Source of the DNA: a virus | Strand: one strand, 5' to 3' | IMG/VR virus record: IMGVR_UViG_3300049893_000311 | Span: 1 to 62,278 of that record | DNA length: 62,278 bases | Shown: piece by piece, positions 20,023 to 27,888 of the stretch | Layout: the number at the start of each line of letters is the position of its first letter | Numbering within the stretch: the stretch's first letter is position 1 | Notes under the pieces: model-generated | What the model was told of the DNA's origin: nothing | Databases searched by the model: none | Seen by the model: only the letters and a program-made list of their open reading frames with translations | Made by a program: the position numbers and the translations under genes

Positions 20023-20028
20023 ATTATA
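20023..20028 (-). promoter_or_regulatory. Extended -10 promoter at a stop codon, leaderless nuclease gene
   Basis: GTGGTATAAT on the minus strand, with the TAA stop of the upstream gene within the -10 box; five bases (TAATT) then ATG 20017. Same arrangement as at 17672. Confidence 0.58.
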
Positions 20029-20359
20029 CCACTCCGTATCTCGCTGAATATTTCAGAGCATCCACAATCTTGTCCAATGCCTCAGACGTAGAGTAGTAGA
20101 CATTCTTTTTGTGTGCGTTGGACGATCCAGACGCACCCTTTTTAACCGTTGTATATATGACTGCCATAATCCTCATCTTGGCTGCGATGGCCTGCAACTT
20201 TACGATTAGCGGAATCGCCTTGGTCGCTGGAACCTCAGGGTATGAGATCAATTTCACAACAAGTGACAGAGCCTCATCCAGTTCCTTGTCGTCCATGAAG
20301 TCGTGCAGTTCAACGAACTCGTCAATCTGATTGATCAGAGACAGTGTATCCTCAGCCAT
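20024..20359 (-). CDS. Hypothetical helical protein, 111 aa
   Basis: Acidic N-terminal half (MAEDTLSLINQIDEFVELHD) and long helices; no family recognised. Start ATG 20359 with GGGAGGAAAAGT upstream, overlapping the previous gene by eight bases. Its last codon and stop form the promoter box for the nuclease gene. Likely part of recombination or replication by position only. Confidence 0.6.
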   Translation of the reverse strand: MAEDTLSLINQIDEFVELHDFMDDKELDEALSLVVKLISYPEVPATKAIPLIVKLQAIAAKMRIMAVIYTTVKKGASGSSNAHKKNVYYSTSEALDKIVDALKYSARYGVV

Positions 20360-20654
20360 ACTTTTCCTCCCAAGCATCTCTCATCTGCTGAAACATTTCA
20401 TCTTCAATAACCCATAGTCTAGTTTTGTAGTTGCCTTCACCAAGGACAATCTTTAGGGCTGGTTCCCGCCTGCCCGACCGAAATGCGTCGTCGCAAATCT
20501 TAGCCCACACGTCCTTAGACAGTGAAAAGGACTTACCGTACTCTTTGATATCGTAACAGAATGGGCCCAGTAATGCATCCCCCTTTTGAATCTTACCCCT
20601 GCCGGAATTCTTCTGAGCCTTGCCGCCATCGCGCTTGATTTCTTCCTTCTCCAT
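20352..20654 (-). CDS. Small basic protein, possible archaeal-type resolvase fold
   Basis: A 100-residue protein with a basic, Gly-rich start and a core (KEYGKSFSLSKDVWAKICDDAF, PALKIVLGE, TRLWVIEDEMF) whose strand-helix-strand order and conserved Lys, Ser and Trp recall small PD-(D/E)XK Holliday-junction proteins. The catalytic residues cannot be assigned with confidence. Overlaps the 62-residue zinc-finger gene by one base. Confidence 0.45.
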   Translation of the reverse strand: MEKEEIKRDGGKAQKNSGRGKIQKGDALLGPFCYDIKEYGKSFSLSKDVWAKICDDAFRSGRREPALKIVLGEGNYKTRLWVIEDEMFQQMRDAWEEKYG

Positions 20655-20842
20655 CAGATCTTAAAGGCAATACTGTTGTTGTGTCCGTCTGGACAATCCC
20701 AATACAACCTTTCCTCTCTGCGGTTATAGATAGCGCTGGCGACAACCTTAAAGCACACATCGCACTCAAAGGCCCCGGTGATGACTGAGCCGACGATCTT
20801 CTCCTGACGAGGCTGGTCGTCGGGGTCCCTGAACCTGCTCAT
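20654..20842 (-). CDS. Small zinc-finger protein, 62 aa
   Basis: Starts at ATG 20842, overlapping the RecA stop (ATGA); the longer frame to 20947 runs through recA and is not credible. CDVC and a later C-P-D-G-H suggest a zinc site. Follows RecA in the same transcript; function unknown. Confidence 0.65.
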   Translation of the reverse strand: MSRFRDPDDQPRQEKIVGSVITGAFECDVCFKVVASAIYNRREERLYWDCPDGHNNSIAFKI

Positions 20843-21831
20843 GCTACCAGTTCCTTTAGAATCTTCTCCTGTAGCCCTAGATCCTGCCTCAGCAATTCTA
20901 GAGCCTTCACGCGGCCCTGAGCCTGCACACCGTCTACGGTATACCAAGCGCCCTTGCGCTGGACGATGCCGTACTTCTCAGCAATGTCGAGCAGTTCACC
21001 AACAGCGTCGATACCGATAAACTCTCCATCGTAGTAGAAGTCATAAGTTCCAGTGTGGTTAGGTGACCCTAACTTGTTGAACTCGATTAGCCAGTTCACC
21101 GGACGACCAACAGCCTGCTTGAAAATCTTATTGCCAACGTGAACCTCACCAGTCAACTGGTCAGCCTCACGAGCAGACGAGGTTAGCCTAATGGCTGTGC
21201 TACTAAAGAATGAAACCGCATTTCCACCAGTAGGCTTCTGACTCGCTCCGTATGAGTGAATCTGATTCCTGATCTGCGAGATTAGGACAAGTGCTGTGTG
21301 GCTGTTTGAATAGTTAAGCATACGAACAGCGTTAGCCATATCCCTAGCCTCAGAGCCGATCTGCTTGGTGCCTTCCAATTCCTTGAGTTCCTCGTCCTTA
21401 GAGAACCACGAGGTTGGAAGTAGTGATGAGATCGAGTCAACGACAATGATATCCACCCCTGCCTTCATAAGTTCTGTGCCCACCTCTGTCATATCAGCGA
21501 TGGTCTTTACTTCTGAAATAAGAAGTTTTTCACTATCGACGCCGAGCCTGGCTGCCCAGGCGGGGTCGTAAGACTGCTCTGCATCAATCCAGGCAGCAGA
21601 ATAACCCTTCTCCTGCGCCTGTCCGATCATTTGCAGACAGAAAGCAGACTTGCCAGAAGACTTATTGCCCCATAGGAGAGTCTGTCTCCCGAATCCAATT
21701 CCACCCTTTAGATCCTGATTCAAGGAAATGCTGGGTGTTGGTAACTTTTCGATAACGATTTCCGAGGCCGCATGGACCCTTTCCCTCGTTTTCGGACTTA
21801 AACCACCTATAATTTCTGAAACGTCTATCAA
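20839..21831 (-). CDS. recA: RecA-like recombinase
   Basis: A 330-residue strand-exchange ATPase: Walker A GNKSSGKS (55-62), AWIDAEQSYD (about 74-83), Walker B VDIIVVDSISSL (about 115-126) and the L2-loop region with PTGGNAVSFFSS. A short helix-rich C-terminus replaces the usual bacterial domain. It pairs homologous DNA in phage recombination and recombination-dependent replication. Neighbours (Cas4-like, RuvC-like, MazG, polymerase) fit. AGGAAAGGAG and an extended -10 TGGTACAAT precede ATG 21831. Confidence 0.93.
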   Translation of the reverse strand: MIDVSEIIGGLSPKTRERVHAASEIVIEKLPTPSISLNQDLKGGIGFGRQTLLWGNKSSGKSAFCLQMIGQAQEKGYSAAWIDAEQSYDPAWAARLGVDSEKLLISEVKTIADMTEVGTELMKAGVDIIVVDSISSLLPTSWFSKDEELKELEGTKQIGSEARDMANAVRMLNYSNSHTALVLISQIRNQIHSYGASQKPTGGNAVSFFSSTAIRLTSSAREADQLTGEVHVGNKIFKQAVGRPVNWLIEFNKLGSPNHTGTYDFYYDGEFIGIDAVGELLDIAEKYGIVQRKGAWYTVDGVQAQGRVKALELLRQDLGLQEKILKELVA

Positions 21832-22043
21832 TCAAAGTCTCCTCTTTCCTCTATTGTACCATTCCAAGCAACATAAGGTCTATCCCAAAAAAGCGTATGG
21901 AGCCTTATGTCCTCCCCGTTCACATTGTCTAACGGGCAGGTTTCACACACGACAACTCCTAGCCTGCTGTGGCGAACATAGCCTTTAGCGCCTATCATTT
22001 CGCCGCATACCGCGCAATCTCTGAATCTATCCTCGTACGCCAT
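21828..22043 (-). CDS. Zinc-finger protein, 71 aa
   Basis: CAVCGEMIG and CETCPLD form a two-pair zinc site, with a C-terminal WDRPYVAWNG segment. Overlaps both neighbours; a probable small nucleic-acid or protein adaptor. Family unknown. Confidence 0.68.
   Translation of the reverse strand: MAYEDRFRDCAVCGEMIGAKGYVRHSRLGVVVCETCPLDNVNGEDIRLHTLFWDRPYVAWNGTIEERGDFD
21853..21858 (-). promoter_or_regulatory. Extended -10 promoter upstream of recA
   Basis: TGGTACAAT on the minus strand, within the gene for the 71-residue zinc protein, followed by AGGAAAGGAG and the recA ATG 21831. A -35 hexamer was not identified. Confidence 0.42.
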
Positions 22044-22365
22044 GCTTGTGTGGCCTCTTCTTATTTTTCATTGACTTCTCGATGATCGCCCTGTCGAGAC
22101 TCAGATCCTTACTGATCTCCCCGGTCACCTTTAGACCCTCAAAGAGATCAAGAGTCCGAATAACCAAGTCTGCAATCTCTTCCAATATCTCATCTTCGCC
22201 CTTGTCCTTCCTAATAGCCTCCATGATCTCAGTCGCTTCCGAGTGGATCATGGCGATCTGCTTGGCATAGAAAATGAAGGGCTTGTCTGCATCAAAGTCG
22301 TTCCAGAACCCCTTTTCCATAGCGGTGGAGTTCAACTCTTTAGCCAATGTGTCCAACTTAGTCAT
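22027..22365 (-). CDS. MazG-like nucleotide pyrophosphohydrolase
   Basis: All-alpha NTP pyrophosphatase: SEATEIMEAIRKD (EXXE) and EEIADLVIRTLD (EXXD) give the metal-binding helices, separated by a short loop, in 112 residues, a typical single-domain length. It hydrolyses NTPs or alarmone-type nucleotides; in phages it is thought to tune the host nucleotide pool. Overlaps the polymerase gene by eight bases. Confidence 0.88.
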   Translation of the reverse strand: MTKLDTLAKELNSTAMEKGFWNDFDADKPFIFYAKQIAMIHSEATEIMEAIRKDKGEDEILEEIADLVIRTLDLFEGLKVTGEISKDLSLDRAIIEKSMKNKKRPHKHGVRG

Positions 22366-25300
22366 TTAATATATCCTTTACATATAGTGCGTCGTCCTGT
22401 GTACGACCTAGGCTCAACTTCACCACGGCACCGCGCTTGAATCGGTCGAGAGCCTTCGGGTAAACCTTGGTGAAGATGATGACCCTGTGCATGTTCTTTT
22501 CCTTGTCAGCAATGACAGCGTGGGCATATTTCTTTCCGGCCTTGGTGCTCATCGAATTGAATGACAACACCACCCACTTATCATCCGGAATCCTGATCTC
22601 ATCAGCCTCCAAGAACCTGATAAGCGCATCGTCCTGATTCTCGTCAACCTCATCGATTGCAATAAACCTAGAGATACGGTTATCAGCAGCAAGAACTAGG
22701 TACATCTGCCCCGGCTCGATGGAGGTCTGTTCCTTGTGGAATAGACCAATGGTGCCAGTCTCGTCAACCAACTCGACCCTGCTCCACCCCTTACCACGCT
22801 TGATATCTGTCACCATCGCCAGGTGAATGAAGCAACCCTCTTCCTCGAAATCATCGAGTGGAGAGATCCTGTTCATAATCTTCGGAGATAGATTGCCGTT
22901 CTTAAACTTGGGTACACTCAGATATTCGTACAGGTTGTTTGACTCGTCCCCTCTTAGCGGATTGTCCTTAAACGATGCCGCCCCAATAGCATTGAGCGAG
23001 TCAATCATCCTGCTGTTTATCCCACTGCCCTTCTGACCGGAATACTCCATGAAAACCGAGTATGACTCGTATGGAGCACCGGCCATAATACGGATAGCAC
23101 CCTTCTCCGGAGAAATCGACTTGATATCCCCAAGACCGAACCTGATAGCGTCACCCTCCAACTGGAAGTCTGGACCAGACTTATTGATATGTGGCAGAAG
23201 AATCTTGATGCCTAGACGCTTGGCCTCGATGAAATACTTTAGCCGAGTCTTGTCGTTCTTCTCGTTCTTGAGAATAGCATACATAAATTCTGTCGGATAG
23301 TAATATTTTAGCCATGCCGTCCACATCGACACCATCGAGTACGCTACAGCGTGAGACTTGTTGAACGAGTACCCAGCGTGCGCCTCGAAGTCATGCCATA
23401 GCCTTTCGGCTACGGCCTGCGAAACGTGCTGAGAAGCACCCGTAACAAACTTTTCACGGTACTGCTCGAACTCTTTAACGTCCTTTTTCTTACCGATAAT
23501 CTTACGGATCTTATCGGCTTCCGACCAGGACATACCCGCCAACTTCACACAGGCCTGCATAACCTGCTCCTGGTAGATAATCACACCATAGGTTTCCTTC
23601 GTGATCTCCTCTAGGATCGGGTGGTCGTACTTAACCTGCTCCCTACCGTCCTTACGAGCAACGAACGAGGCACCTACCGTATTCATAGCACCAGGACGCA
23701 CCAGAGCGTTAGACGCAGCCAAGTGGTCAAACTTTGAGGTGCCCATCTTCATGATGAGATTTGTGTACGGCACAGCCTCAACCTGGAACACTCCCTTGGT
23801 AAAGCCAGCAGAAAGCATAGCGTGAACCTTGGGATCATCCAGATCAATTTCAAGCAAGTCGATATCTTGGCCAGTACGTCCCTTAATTGCCTTAAGAGTG
23901 TCATCGATGACCGAAAGCGTCTTAAGACCTAGAAGGTCATACTTGATCAGTCCAATATCTGCGACCTGATCCATGCTGTTGGCTGTTACGATTAGTCGTC
24001 CGCTGACCGCATTTCCGCTGTCGCTACGAGTCTCGATGGGTGTGTACTTGGATATGGAGTCCTTTGCAACAACAACCCCAGCGGCATGAGCACCAGTTCC
24101 GCGAATGCGTCCGCGCAATTTCTTAGCATACTCTAGCACCTCCGGATACTTTTTCCTGAATTCCTTGGTGTTCGGACTAGTCTCAAAGTCCTCGAACGAG
24201 TCCACCGTCTTAAGTGCCTTGTTTACCTCACCCAGCGGGACGTGGAACACTCTAGCGGTATCGCGCAACACACCCTTATCCTTGAAGTATGAATAGGTGG
24301 CGATGCTGGCTACGTTCTTGAACTTCCGTGCCAGATATTCCTTTACCTCTCCACGACGGGTGTCCTGAAAGTCGGTGTCAATATCTGGGAAGTCATTACG
24401 CTCCTCATTGATGAACCTCGCAAAGAGCAGGCCGTACTTGATTGGGTCAACCTGTGTAATACCTAGTAGGTAGCACACTAGGCTTCCTGCTGCGCTACCG
24501 CGACCAGGACCAACGAGGATACCCTTGCTGTTCGCCCACTTGATCATATCGGCTTCGATCAGGAAGTAAGACGAGAACCTCTTGTTCTTGATTACCTCCA
24601 ACTCGATGCCAAGACGCTTGACATACTCCTCGTTCTTGTCCAGCCCACGCTTTTTCATAGCAGCGTTGCACATAGACACGAGCCTGTCATCAGGGTCGGT
24701 CTTCGGCACAGGCAGCAACTCTAGATTCTTATTGTAGTCGTAGTCCCCAACTTCGTCAGCAATTGCCACTGTGTTCTCGAAGATATCTTCACGAGTAATT
24801 CCCTGCTCTGCCAGAGTCTTGGCCGCATCCATTCGTGACTGAATAAACACATCAATCTCAGCGAAGGAAATGGGGCGGTCAGGGTACAGGTAGTTGTACC
24901 TCTCGAATACGTCCTTGATTTCCTTGGACTTAGCGTAGGTGGCACCGTCAGCCAACTTCGGCTTCGTGGACAGAATCAGGAGCGCCTCTTCTACGGCCCT
25001 CTGGTCCTCTGTGGCAAAGTGGCAGTCGCTCGTGACTACCGGCTTCACACTGTAAAGGTCTGCCAATTCTAGAAGCGTGTGATTCAATTCGGCAGGGTTG
25101 TGTGGCTGAATCTCCACATAAAAGTTCTGATCGAAGTTATCCTTGAACCAGCGCATCCACCTGTGAGCGTTGTCCATATCTCCGCGCTCGATAGCCTTGG
25201 ACACAATTCCATTCATGCATCCAGACAGCACAATAAGGCCGTCAGCATTCTCTGAGAGAACCTCGGCGTCAATTCGTGGCTTGCGATAAAATCCTTCCGT

Positions 25301-25651
25301 CCAGGCAACCTCTGACAACCTATTCATATTTGCCAGACCCTTCTGATTCTTGGCCAGAAGGATGATGTGGTTGAACACCTGGGTATTGTCGTCGCGGTTC
25401 TTGACAGCGCGACGGTCGAAACGGTCTGTCTCAGAAATGTATGCCTCGACTCCGAGGATTGGCTTTAGGCCTGCTTCCTTAGCAGCCTCCTGTGCCTCTC
25501 TGTGGACCGACAACGTTCCGTGGTCTGTGAATGCTAGGGCGTGGTGGCCAATACTCTTGGCGGCGTCCAGCAACTCTGCTGGCGTACACAGCCCGTCCAT
25601 AAGTGAATACTGCGAATGGCAGTGAAGATGTACAAAATCTCCTGCGTACAA
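22358..25651 (-). CDS. dnaE: DNA polymerase III alpha subunit (DnaE-like)
   Basis: A replicative polymerase of 1097 residues. N-terminal PHP domain (VHLHCHSQYSLMDG, 7-20; HNPAEL; SDCHFA), palm motifs GPGRGSAAGSLVCYLLG and PDIDTDFQDTRRGEV with the catalytic Asp pair, KYDLLGLKTL with the third Asp, the C-terminal helix-hairpin-helix region and an OB fold. It starts at TTG 25651, with GAGGAGAG about six bases upstream; no ATG fits. It provides phage genome replication and is transcribed with SSB and a small membrane protein. A phage C-family polymerase of this size is found in some large actinophages. Confidence 0.95.
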   Translation of the reverse strand: MYAGDFVHLHCHSQYSLMDGLCTPAELLDAAKSIGHHALAFTDHGTLSVHREAQEAAKEAGLKPILGVEAYISETDRFDRRAVKNRDDNTQVFNHIILLAKNQKGLANMNRLSEVAWTEGFYRKPRIDAEVLSENADGLIVLSGCMNGIVSKAIERGDMDNAHRWMRWFKDNFDQNFYVEIQPHNPAELNHTLLELADLYSVKPVVTSDCHFATEDQRAVEEALLILSTKPKLADGATYAKSKEIKDVFERYNYLYPDRPISFAEIDVFIQSRMDAAKTLAEQGITREDIFENTVAIADEVGDYDYNKNLELLPVPKTDPDDRLVSMCNAAMKKRGLDKNEEYVKRLGIELEVIKNKRFSSYFLIEADMIKWANSKGILVGPGRGSAAGSLVCYLLGITQVDPIKYGLLFARFINEERNDFPDIDTDFQDTRRGEVKEYLARKFKNVASIATYSYFKDKGVLRDTARVFHVPLGEVNKALKTVDSFEDFETSPNTKEFRKKYPEVLEYAKKLRGRIRGTGAHAAGVVVAKDSISKYTPIETRSDSGNAVSGRLIVTANSMDQVADIGLIKYDLLGLKTLSVIDDTLKAIKGRTGQDIDLLEIDLDDPKVHAMLSAGFTKGVFQVEAVPYTNLIMKMGTSKFDHLAASNALVRPGAMNTVGASFVARKDGREQVKYDHPILEEITKETYGVIIYQEQVMQACVKLAGMSWSEADKIRKIIGKKKDVKEFEQYREKFVTGASQHVSQAVAERLWHDFEAHAGYSFNKSHAVAYSMVSMWTAWLKYYYPTEFMYAILKNEKNDKTRLKYFIEAKRLGIKILLPHINKSGPDFQLEGDAIRFGLGDIKSISPEKGAIRIMAGAPYESYSVFMEYSGQKGSGINSRMIDSLNAIGAASFKDNPLRGDESNNLYEYLSVPKFKNGNLSPKIMNRISPLDDFEEEGCFIHLAMVTDIKRGKGWSRVELVDETGTIGLFHKEQTSIEPGQMYLVLAADNRISRFIAIDEVDENQDDALIRFLEADEIRIPDDKWVVLSFNSMSTKAGKKYAHAVIADKEKNMHRVIIFTKVYPKALDRFKRGAVVKLSLGRTQDDALYVKDILND

Positions 25652-25652
25652 A

Positions 25653-25811
25653 CTAATCTCTCCTCAATATTGCGATTACCGCAATCGTAGTGAGTCCCGT
25701 TACTCCAACAACGACATACGGGATCTCGATAACTAAGTATCCTATTAAAACTACTAGTGCAAATAGTACCAGAAGTGTAAATGCACCAGCAAGTATCTTT
25801 TCAAAGAACAT
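25653..25811 (-). CDS. Small membrane protein, 52 aa
   Basis: MFFEKILAGAFTLLVLFALV begins one hydrophobic helix (about residues 6-25) and VVVGVTGLTTIAVIAIL a second, ending in RRD: a two-helix small membrane protein. AGGAGATATT precedes ATG 25811; the TAG stop overlaps the region of the TTG start of the polymerase. Function unknown; too short for usual ORF tracks. Confidence 0.7.
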   Translation of the reverse strand: MFFEKILAGAFTLLVLFALVVLIGYLVIEIPYVVVGVTGLTTIAVIAILRRD

Positions 25812-25828
25812 AATATCTCCTAATGAGT

Positions 25829-25852
25829 GAGGGGCCGGTTTCCCGGCCCCTC
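25829..25852 (-). terminator. Strong hairpin between SSB and the small membrane protein
   Basis: Perfect 10-bp GC-rich stem GAGGGGCCGG/CCGGCCCCTC with a four-base loop.  A T-run does not follow, so termination is possible but not certain; it could also stabilise the SSB mRNA end. Confidence 0.55.
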
Positions 25853-25857
25853 CCCAA

Positions 25858-26550
25858 TTACCAAGCGATATCTGTGGTATCCTCTGAGGAACCTGAGTCC
25901 TCTTCCTTCTCCATGCCGTAGAACTTGGCCTGCTCCTCGTAAGGAACGCTGCGGGTGCAGATAGCCTCTAGGTCATAGAGTTCGTAGTGGCTCACATCTT
26001 CGTCATCCTTATTGGGTAGAACCACAAGGCTGTACGAGGTGTTGTTGAAGCCACCGCCGTTCCTTTTAATGCGGAACTGGTTTTCAGTGATACCGCCGTA
26101 CTCATTGGAAATCTCAATAAGAGTCGGGGTGATCGACTTCGGGCCAATGCCCTGGCGCAGAATGGCAACATACGGGTCACCGTCAACCGGCGTTACAAGA
26201 ACGTTGGCGTACAGGCTAGTCTTGCCGTACCACGAATTCGAGCGCTCTTCCTTAGGAAGTGCGTTGTCCTTCCTGTTCATTTCACATGCGAAGCACTTAC
26301 CCTCATCTGCGGTGCAGAGAGCCTTTGTGCGGAAATCTCCGGGTGCTGAGTGCTCAATGGCAACGAGTACGCTGCCCTTCTCCGGGTTGTACGAGGCTGA
26401 ATTCTCGTCAAACTCTTGGAGGAAACGGACCTTGGCAGACTGACCATCTTCCAACTTGAACCAGCGTGCCTTCGGACTGTCGTCCGAGTCCTTGTTGTTG
26501 CTCTTGTCAACCAACTTCGAAATTGCGTCAATACCTTTTACTAATCCCAT
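25858..26550 (-). CDS. ssDNA-binding protein-like
   Basis: A 230-residue acidic-tailed protein: a beta-rich OB-like core (YNPEKGSVLVAIEHS), a Cys4 zinc motif CTADEGKCFACE (about 78-90), and the acidic tail EEDSGSSEDTTDIAW expected to bind partners. The combination of zinc site and acidic C-terminus resembles T4-type SSB proteins of phages. It sits in the replication operon between primase and polymerase, as expected. AGGAGAATAACATAAA precedes ATG 26550. Confidence 0.78.
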   Translation of the reverse strand: MGLVKGIDAISKLVDKSNNKDSDDSPKARWFKLEDGQSAKVRFLQEFDENSASYNPEKGSVLVAIEHSAPGDFRTKALCTADEGKCFACEMNRKDNALPKEERSNSWYGKTSLYANVLVTPVDGDPYVAILRQGIGPKSITPTLIEISNEYGGITENQFRIKRNGGGFNNTSYSLVVLPNKDDEDVSHYELYDLEAICTRSVPYEEQAKFYGMEKEEDSGSSEDTTDIAW

Positions 26551-26605
26551 TTTATGTTATTCTCCTAGTTATGTAGTTGGGCGCGTTAGTGGCCCTGTAG
26601 ATACC

Positions 26606-26611
26606 ATTATA
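26606..26611 (-). promoter_or_regulatory. Extended -10 promoter at the primase stop codon
   Basis: ATGGTATAAT on the minus strand; its TAA is the stop codon of the primase gene. Start near 26599, leader about 50 bases with AGGAG before ATG 26550. Drives the SSB gene and probably the polymerase operon. Confidence 0.55.
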
Positions 26612-27626
26612 CCATAGTTGAAGCATACTCAAAGTGCGAAATGGAGTTGTTGATGCACTGTGCTACAGCATCTTCTCCATACCCCTTAAGTATGTCTGTG
26701 GCGTCCTTTAGGTCGCCTGGGTAGGTCTGCTCCCAGTTATACTGGGCAAGCAGGATCTCTTTGTGGCGACCTAGACGCTTGATCATCTTTTCGATGTAGG
26801 CTTGTCCAGCCTCATCGTAGTCTCTATTGTCCACGAACAGGATGATCCTGTCAAAGTATCTGGCCAACAGATTATACTTCTCGTCCGACATAGCCGTGCC
26901 TAGTCCTGCGACTACGTTCGGGAAACCCGACTGATAGACAGCCAGCGCGTCAAACGACGACTCCACAACAATTACTGTTGCGCCTATGCGCTTTGCGCGA
27001 TGCAGGTTAAAGAAAACTTTTGAGGTTGGCAGGCCGACACTGTTCTTGAATGCCTTGCCAGTAATCGACCTACCAACCACCCCAACAGGGATGCCATTTG
27101 CTGAATGAACCGGGACTGCAACCATATTACGCTTAGCGGAATATCCGATCTTAAACTTCTCTACGGTGTCATCCGTGAATCCTCTACCATTCATGTAAAC
27201 CATACCGGGGTTGCCGGGGACTAAAATGTCCTTGTGCATCCTGTCGAGGGTTTCCTGACTAAATTCTGTGAACTCGGGTGTGTCAGACAGAACGATAGTC
27301 AGGTCTTCCTCGAAATTATCCTGCTCGGAAGGGCTGTGGTTCAGGATAAACCTTGTGGCCTCGAAAGCGTTTCTACCCGTTACCTTACCTACAAGGTCGA
27401 GCAGCGTACCGGATGCGCCACATGCAGCGTTGAAACAAATATATCCGTCCTTGGTCTTGGACACGCTCATGCTTGGCGTGTTCCTATTGCCGTGAATAGG
27501 ACAGAAGCAGAGAAAATCGTGGCCAGTCTCGGTGACAATCGTGACACCAATATCCCGAAGGATCGCCTTTACTTGGCGTTCGGAGTATTTTTTGGTATCA
27601 GTTTGCTCCCGCTGAAACCTTCCCAT
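26607..27626 (-). CDS. DnaG-like DNA primase
   Basis: A 339-residue primase: CHCC zinc-binding domain (C42, H45, C64, C69), RNA-polymerase domain with GRSITGKAFKNS (about 200), and the Toprim signature VIVVESSFDALAVYQSG with catalytic Glu and later DxD (FVDNRDYDEAG). Shorter than bacterial DnaG because the helicase-binding domain is missing. It lays primers for the phage polymerase. Start ATG 27626 with AAAAGGG upstream; it overlaps the preceding gene by 58 bases. Confidence 0.9.
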   Translation of the reverse strand: MGRFQREQTDTKKYSERQVKAILRDIGVTIVTETGHDFLCFCPIHGNRNTPSMSVSKTKDGYICFNAACGASGTLLDLVGKVTGRNAFEATRFILNHSPSEQDNFEEDLTIVLSDTPEFTEFSQETLDRMHKDILVPGNPGMVYMNGRGFTDDTVEKFKIGYSAKRNMVAVPVHSANGIPVGVVGRSITGKAFKNSVGLPTSKVFFNLHRAKRIGATVIVVESSFDALAVYQSGFPNVVAGLGTAMSDEKYNLLARYFDRIILFVDNRDYDEAGQAYIEKMIKRLGRHKEILLAQYNWEQTYPGDLKDATDILKGYGEDAVAQCINNSISHFEYASTMV

Positions 27627-27865
27627 TGATATGCCCTTTTCTTCCCTAAATAGATTCCATAGACAGAGAGGGCAAACAGCCATCTGTCGTTATCAGCATC
27701 GTACTCTGTCGCCCATTGTGTGTCAAGATCCAATACCGGGACGTATCCCTTGGACCTCAAATCATGCACAAGCAGGGACTCATACTGAGCCCTTATGCGG
27801 GGAATGTCTGAGTCTTGCCTCAGAACCCCGTCGATACTGAACTTGCTGATGTTCTTATGTTTCAT
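27569..27865 (-). CDS. Hypothetical protein, 98 aa
   Basis: A small protein with two conserved-looking aromatic stretches (VLDLDTQWATEYDADNDRWLF and SVYGIYLGKKRAYQWEGF); no family recognised. Begins 23 bases after the helicase stop and overlaps the primase start, so it probably serves replication, perhaps between helicase and primase (inference). Confidence 0.58.
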   Translation of the reverse strand: MKHKNISKFSIDGVLRQDSDIPRIRAQYESLLVHDLRSKGYVPVLDLDTQWATEYDADNDRWLFALSVYGIYLGKKRAYQWEGFSGSKLIPKNTPNAK

Positions 27866-27888
27866 TCAGGCATAATTCTGTAGGGGAG

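Noticed and set aside
20654-20947. Longer 97-residue version of the small zinc protein
   Set aside because: The first 35 codons lie inside recA and the ATG at 20842 overlaps the recA stop as ATGA, the usual junction here.
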